Assembly (NCBI GenBank): GCA_015680685.1
Contig: MNCI01025000.1
Span: 35,756 to 73,358, forward strand
Source: Gnetum montanum
Lineage: Eukaryota; Streptophyta; Gnetopsida; Gnetales; Gnetaceae
DNA length: 37,603 bases
Direction: 5' to 3'
Shown here: positions 32,821 to 37,603 of the stretch, in pieces
Numbering within the stretch: the first letter of the stretch is position 1
Layout: each line of letters opens with the position of its first letter
Notes under the pieces: generated by a model
Told to the model about the DNA's origin: nothing
What the model saw: only the letters and a program-made list of their open reading frames with translations
Databases searched by the model: none
Made by a program: the position numbers and the translations under genes

Positions 32821-33446
32821 GAAATTTATGGAATTAAATGGATAGAAAAGGGTGTGACTATAAGGGATTGATGCTCCTTGTACTTGCCTACCCTCTTGGC
32901 TGTTCCATATCTCACCTCATTGCCTCTTTTCATGTTTTGTTCAATGTCTTAGTTTGATGCATCAAAGTTCTTAGATAGTTTCTTGGTAATTTTTTCCTTA
33001 AGTAACCATAACCATTAGTCATCCATGGGGCCCACAGACTCCTTTGTTTGAGAACATGCAAGGCTATTAAGGACATGAGCCTACTATGGAGAGGACCCAC
33101 TTACATACCCCTTGGTTTAGTTTGTTAACTTCCTCATCATTTAGGCATGTTTACATTCAAATCTTTCGTGCTTCATGTTGATTATGTCCAGTTATGTGCT
33201 CCATGACATTTCTCTTATGATTCACCCAATTAAATCTTCATTTTTTTGAAATATCTAGCCCTCTTCATGCATTTCATCATGTTCTAGGCTTCTTGGGCTT
33301 CCTTTTAACTCCAATTTCATGTCAAAACTCCTTATTTATCCCTTATTTTTCAAAGATAAAAATTCTATCTTTCAGCCACATTAATGGGATTGCATTGACG
33401 CAAACAGGCATGTTGATGCAAACCTATCAACACAAGGAAAAAATCC

Positions 33447-33454
33447 TATAAATA
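33447..33454 (+). promoter_or_regulatory. TATA box upstream of the accessory ORF (copy B)
   Basis: TATAAATA sits 140 bp before the LQLLE-like first exon, the same spacing as TATATATA in copy A. Conservation in two diverged copies supports a role. Confidence 0.45.
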
Positions 33455-33586
33455 TCATCCAACACTTAGTGAATTTTTTTCATTTTCTCTCAAACGGGGA
33501 AGAAGTTTTTGCAATTATTAGAGCCCAAAACCATTCAAAATCCATAACTTTTAAATCTCTTGTTTGATTAATCTCATTTTTTATTC

Positions 33587-35092
33587 CTGCAACTACTAGA
33601 GGTAAGCTCTACGTGATGGGGGCTAGAAACCTTAAGTTTTTGATGAAAATTTTTTAAATTTTTTTTCTAACTTCCACAAGGTTTAACTAATAAAATAATA
33701 TTAAAATCACCAACTCATAAGAGTTAAACCTTTTCAATGAACTCTAGTAGACATTACAATGAAATAAATATTAAAATAATCAAACTTGCCATGATCACAA
33801 CTTAGCCAAGTGTAACTAACCCAAACAGATAAGGTACTCAAGTGTTCGAAAGTTACACATCAAATGTTAATCCTTGATCATGTTGTGATTTCAAATGGCA
33901 CTAAGACCTAAGTGTTAATAGGAAGGAGGATCATTCCAACCAATGAACAAGTAGCCCAGAATTGAAAGAGGTCAACAAGAACAATCCCAAGAGCAGATAA
34001 CTAAAACCCATGCGATGGACCTCTTTAGGAGAAGCCTAAAGTGGAACCTATCCATTAGATTTCCTAAGCTGAAACATAGCAATGCCACTAGGATGAGGCA
34101 CTAGGACCAAGGACAAAGCTTGAGGTCACTTTGATTGAAGTCTACCTTAGAAAAATCTAGTCTAAAGATATCCAATGTTCAGTTCTCCAAGAATTGAACT
34201 TTGGTACCTTCTTAGACTTTACCCCAAAAGATGTCAAAATGTAGCTATAGAGCTCTCCCATGTGGTCCATCATCACTTCCAGTGGGAAGTGGTACATGGG
34301 AGAGACATATCTTCTAGAATAATAGGTACCCTAATGCCACTGTGAAGATCAAGGATATTAGTGTGTCCTACTTGATGGAGGCCATCTCTTAGGCCCTTAA
34401 TTTTCCTAAAACGTGGACCAAAATAATAGAGATCTCAACACAAGCGAACCCAAAGGTCAAAATGGTGCTATGGAGTGGACCGTAAGGAGTATGGTATACT
34501 CACAATGTCAAAATGTTTTTATTTCAAGATAGCAACCTACCACCTCAATTTGACAGTGAGGCTAAGCAAGGTGAGAGATTTTTCTACTTGTGCATGCACC
34601 ACTCTAAATGGGAAATTCCTTGTTAACCTCCCACAAATAATCTATCTTGAGATAGAGAATTGGTTTAAGGAAAACGAGCGTGTGAGGAAGGCACTCCCCT
34701 TTCAGTGCCTCATGAGAAAATTATGCAAAAGCAAAGGAATAGCCCATTACTCCAATAATACACTCAAACATGCTCTTGACACCTCTTAGGAGGAAATGAT
34801 GAAGTAATTCTCAACTTGGTTTGTTAACATGAAGGAGATATTCCCTACAATGCGCTATCCATGGGAAATTCCTATACGGATTCACATTGGTGATGATGCA
34901 TGGACCAATTACAATCCCCAGAGTACAAAGGAGAAGATGAAAGAATTGCTAGATGCTTTCTATCTTTCACCAACAATTACAATAATAGCTAGACAGCCAC
35001 AACCATGACCTCAATCACAACATCTGCATGTACCAAAGGTAGGAAAAGGTTCTTTGGCATCTTAGGAACCTTCACTGCCTTGTACCATTTGA
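33587..35092 (+). pseudogene. Accessory ORF of copy B, lacking the central coiled coil
   Basis: The first exon ends at AGAG|GTAAG (33,601), as in copy A, but the matching acceptor reads TTCAAATGGCA, so its AG is lost. Exon 2 shares SSGKWYMGETYL, LTVRLSKVRDFSTCACTTL, ENERVRKALPFQCLM, then NMKEIFPTMRYPWEIPIRIH and KEKMKELLDAF, ending ACCATT-TGA at 35,090 as in copy A. The interval equal to about 18,455-20,095 of copy A is absent. Several in-frame stops and at least one frame change near 34,460 break it. The ATG of copy A's first exon is CTG here. Confidence 0.65.
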
Positions 35093-36589
35093 TTTTTATC
35101 CTTATCTTTAAGCCACTAGAGGAGTTTCGCTGTCAAGTTTTTTCATGGTGTTCAATTTTGTTGACATGAACACCAATTTTTGTAAAAAATGTAAACTTGT
35201 ACACTTGGGAACTTAGCATTTGTTTAACTTAGTTTGTGTGTTAGTTAGTTAGTCAATAATCCCATACCTTCCCAAAATTTTATAAGAAGCTTGTTCCTCC
35301 TTTTGTTTACTTGAAGACAAGTTTTCATTCAATCATGGAGGTATGATGAGTTGTCATCTGCCTCCATCGATGGGATCTCATTGATGCTTGGTTTGCTCGG
35401 TCGACATGTACATGTCAATGCAATGTCTTATGTTGCCTATCTAAATGCATAAACTAGCTACATTTATGACATCCAATCATTATTTGCTAGCTATACTCTT
35501 GCAATTTTATCTTCCTAGAGTTAGAATATTTTCTAAGTATCTACAGTAGAAGTGAGAAGTGTATGAATATTTATTTAAGCATTGATGTACCTAAGCACCT
35601 TGGTGTGAATGACTATAAATATGAGATTTCTTCATAAACTTTGTAGCATTTGGACTTAGCTTAATGTATACTTCATGAAATTATTATTCATGCAATAAAA
35701 TTTAATGCATTTGATTAATTAATTAACTTTGGATAATTAACACACATAACTATGACCATATCAAGCATACAATTAATGCTTACTAATCCTTGTAGCGCTT
35801 AACACTTGATAACCCAGTAGTGTTGTAACGTGTTTAGGATGTGTATGGAAAATGGGAATGGATGCTTATGTTGGGATTAGTTAAAGCATTAATTAGTTAT
35901 TAGATTAATTAAGAATTTAATTAATTTATTTTGGACATTTAGGGGAATTAAAGGAAAAACATAAAAATGATAAAAATCATATGCCTCAATTACACATAAC
36001 CATATCTTTGCACTTCACAAGTGAAACTGAAAGACAACGATCACATCCATTAGATTCACTACCTAGACCCAATGTATTTAGAGAGCTAAAGTCTATAGAA
36101 TTCAATTGGATCGCTTAGTGAATGCTAGTGACTTGTATAGTTGGTTGTAGGGATTACTTACTCCAAAGATATTGAAAGAGTGCAAAAGGAAATTCTTCTT
36201 AATGAGTTAAAGGTGAAGATGTAAATACCTTACACTATGTTATTATGTGAATGTGATTTATTACCTTTATAAGTAGAAGCCTTGCATCATTTTATTTCAT
36301 ACACTTATAACTTGCATATCTCAAGGGAATATAAATTCTCTACATCAATTCTTGACAATACATGAGATCATGGTTGCTATTTTTAGGGGACATAATTGTT
36401 GAGAAAATGGAATATCTCTTGAGAGGACGTGCAGTAAAATCCTAAGAATATTAGCTAATTACTTAATTAGAAGGTTTTAGCATAGATGTAGTCTAATATG
36501 GAAGGTAAGAAACAAATTTATTTACATCATATTAGATCTAGTAAAATTCATGTAGAAGCTCACTATCTCTTAGTTGCTATTCTAATCAA
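35093..36589 (+). repeat. 3' LTR of copy B (about 35,344-36,165) and flanking noncoding DNA
   Basis: ATGGAGGTA precedes TGATGAGTTG at 35,344, parallel to ATGGGGGTA-TGATAAG in copy A. Shared blocks include GTGTATGGAAA-TGGGA-TGGATGCTTATGTT (35,840-35,870) and TGGTTGTAGGGA (36,142). The right end near 36,165 is approximate. From there to 36,589 I see nothing coding. Confidence 0.5.
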
Positions 36590-36780
36590 GCATCAAACAG
36601 TTATTAGGAAGCCTTTTTCATATTCTCATCATCTTAGAATTGAAAGTAGTAGATAGATTCAACTCCCATGAGAAGAGCATACTTGTAGGTTATGTAGATT
36701 AGGAGCCCTTGAAGATGAGTTACGTGTATTTCTTTCTTATGTTGTGACTACCCATTTGAGAAAATCTTATAATGTTACAA
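36590..36780 (+). pseudogene. Non-LTR-retrotransposon-like C-terminal zinc-finger relic
   Basis: One frame reads SYSHHLRIESSR, then after two stops EEHTCRLCRLGALEDELRVF and TTHLRKSY. Plant LINE-type and reverse-transcriptase-associated proteins have S-H-x-L-x-I-E, x-R-x-C-x-x-C-x-x-G-x-x-E-D-E-x-H at their C-terminus. The later His/Cys pair is not preserved. It is a fragment only; no RT domain is seen in the window. Confidence 0.4.
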
Positions 36781-37603
36781 CAAAAAACTTGTATGATTTA
36801 CTCTTAGTGCTTGCATTGGTGATTGATCTATTTGTAAAGTCTATCTTTATTTTTTATTAAAATTTAATATCTATTCAATAGATCCTATAGGTCTTCAAAT
36901 GTAATAAATCCTCATTTCATTTTATTACATCTTTAGGTGAGTAAAGATATTTGTACCAAGGTTTTGGTGTACTTTTAATGAGTATCTTCAAGCAACCTAA
37001 GGCTCATTGATCTAGATTAAAGGACTAAAACAAATTTCTTAGTTGTTTTCAAGAGTTTGGTATGGATGGTTCGTGTCTCATATTAATATATTATTTTGTC
37101 TTCATAGCCCATTATCTTCTTAGGCAATAGAATACTGGTTGAGTCCTAATTTTTGTAATGGATCATCTTGGCTATATCTATAGTTAAATTATTTTAGCTT
37201 TCAAATCATAGTGAACTAAATAATCTAAGAAATGAAATAGGTGGATAGCTCAAAATTCCTTGTGAAGAATGAATACATCAACTATGGTGCAATACAAATA
37301 AGATTGAAGATGAATACTACATTTTTCTATTTCATTGGAGCACATCAAACATAACCATTTTTTTTCTATTTTAACACATCATAACCTATTTAAAAGGATA
37401 GTAGTTGTAGGACAACCTATCTAGAAAATGTGCTTGGAGGATGTCCATATTAATTGTGAATATGAAATACATTTGAATGAAATTTTTATGGAAGAAGGGT
37501 GGTGGGAGGATGTCCATACTAATTTGCAAGTACTTACACAAGAAATTTCAAATTATGACTAATGATATTTGGATGAGAACATTAAAATTTTGATGAAATT
37601 TCT
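36781..37603. other. AT-rich right end, nothing recognised
   Basis: There is no recognisable gene. A 20-bp phrase, GAGGATGTCCATA-TAATT, occurs twice (about 37,438 and 37,508). Confidence 0.5.

Larger units (their letters stand above)
32820..36165 (+). mobile_element. Partial second copy of the region 2 gypsy family (copy B)
   Basis: From about 32,830 the sequence follows copy A from about 15,240. It has the GTGTGACT-AAGGG-TT block, the CACCTCATTG and ATGTCTTAGTTTGATG block, a TATA box, GAGCCCAAAACC, a splice donor, the accessory ORF, a purine tract and an LTR. Pol is absent on the left. The two copies are clearly diverged (many substitutions and indels), so the family is old. Confidence 0.75.

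Overview
The window looks like intergenic, heterochromatic DNA from a large plant nuclear genome, probably a seed plant with gymnosperm-like repeat content. The evidence is layered Ty3/gypsy LTR retrotransposons of different ages, plant-type GT-AG introns, plant-type gag/protease/integrase motifs, and heavy C-to-T decay in coding frames. No tRNA, rRNA, CRISPR or bacterial feature was seen, and no intact host gene can be claimed. The species cannot be fixed from the sequence alone.

Region 1 (1 to about 11,280, clearly more GC-rich than the rest) is the most unusual part. It appears to be a non-autonomous gypsy element lying on the minus strand. On the minus strand it has a candidate LTR with a TATA box, a candidate primer-binding site, a repeat-filled leader, and a single 1,404-codon gag-protease frame (9539 to 5328) broken by five stop codons. 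No reverse transcriptase, RNase H or integrase follows. In their place the plus strand carries an antisense gene (245 to 4737) that I can resolve into eight exons. All seven introns are GT-AG with matching phases, and the exons sum to 3,177 nt (1,058 codons plus stop) with seven internal stops, all TAG. Its N-terminal part resembles the FCP1/NIF (HAD-type) phosphatase domain with the catalytic residues replaced. The middle resembles ORFs carried by plant Tat-type retroelements, and the end is charged and coiled-coil-like. The two genes converge on a short stretch of tandem repeats (4,980-5,315). The other noncoding parts of the element are packed with AGCGTAAAC-like units and a perfect palindrome, GCGTATACGC.

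Region 2 (about 11,300-21,490, AT-rich) is a decayed plus-strand gypsy element: a protease end, RT, RNase H and integrase, then a long noncoding spacer with a 632-bp tandem duplication and a TATA box. A two-exon sense-strand accessory ORF of about 950 codons follows, then a purine tract and a 3' LTR. A second, partial copy of the same family lies at about 32,820-36,165. It has the same layout (TATA box, intron, accessory ORF, purine tract, LTR) but lacks about 1.6 kb of the accessory ORF's coiled-coil part.

Region 3 (21,490-32,820) holds a 220-bp tandem duplication, a minus-strand gypsy pol fragment (22,160-24,000), a small GC-rich island with promoter-like sequence (24,950-25,620), AT-rich DNA with no recognisable gene, a strongly decayed minus-strand chromovirus-like gag-PR-RT-RNase H (about 30,440 to 27,590), and a short receptor-kinase-like relic near 32,400. 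Region 4 (36,165 to the end) contains a short non-LTR-retrotransposon-like zinc-finger relic and nothing else I recognise.
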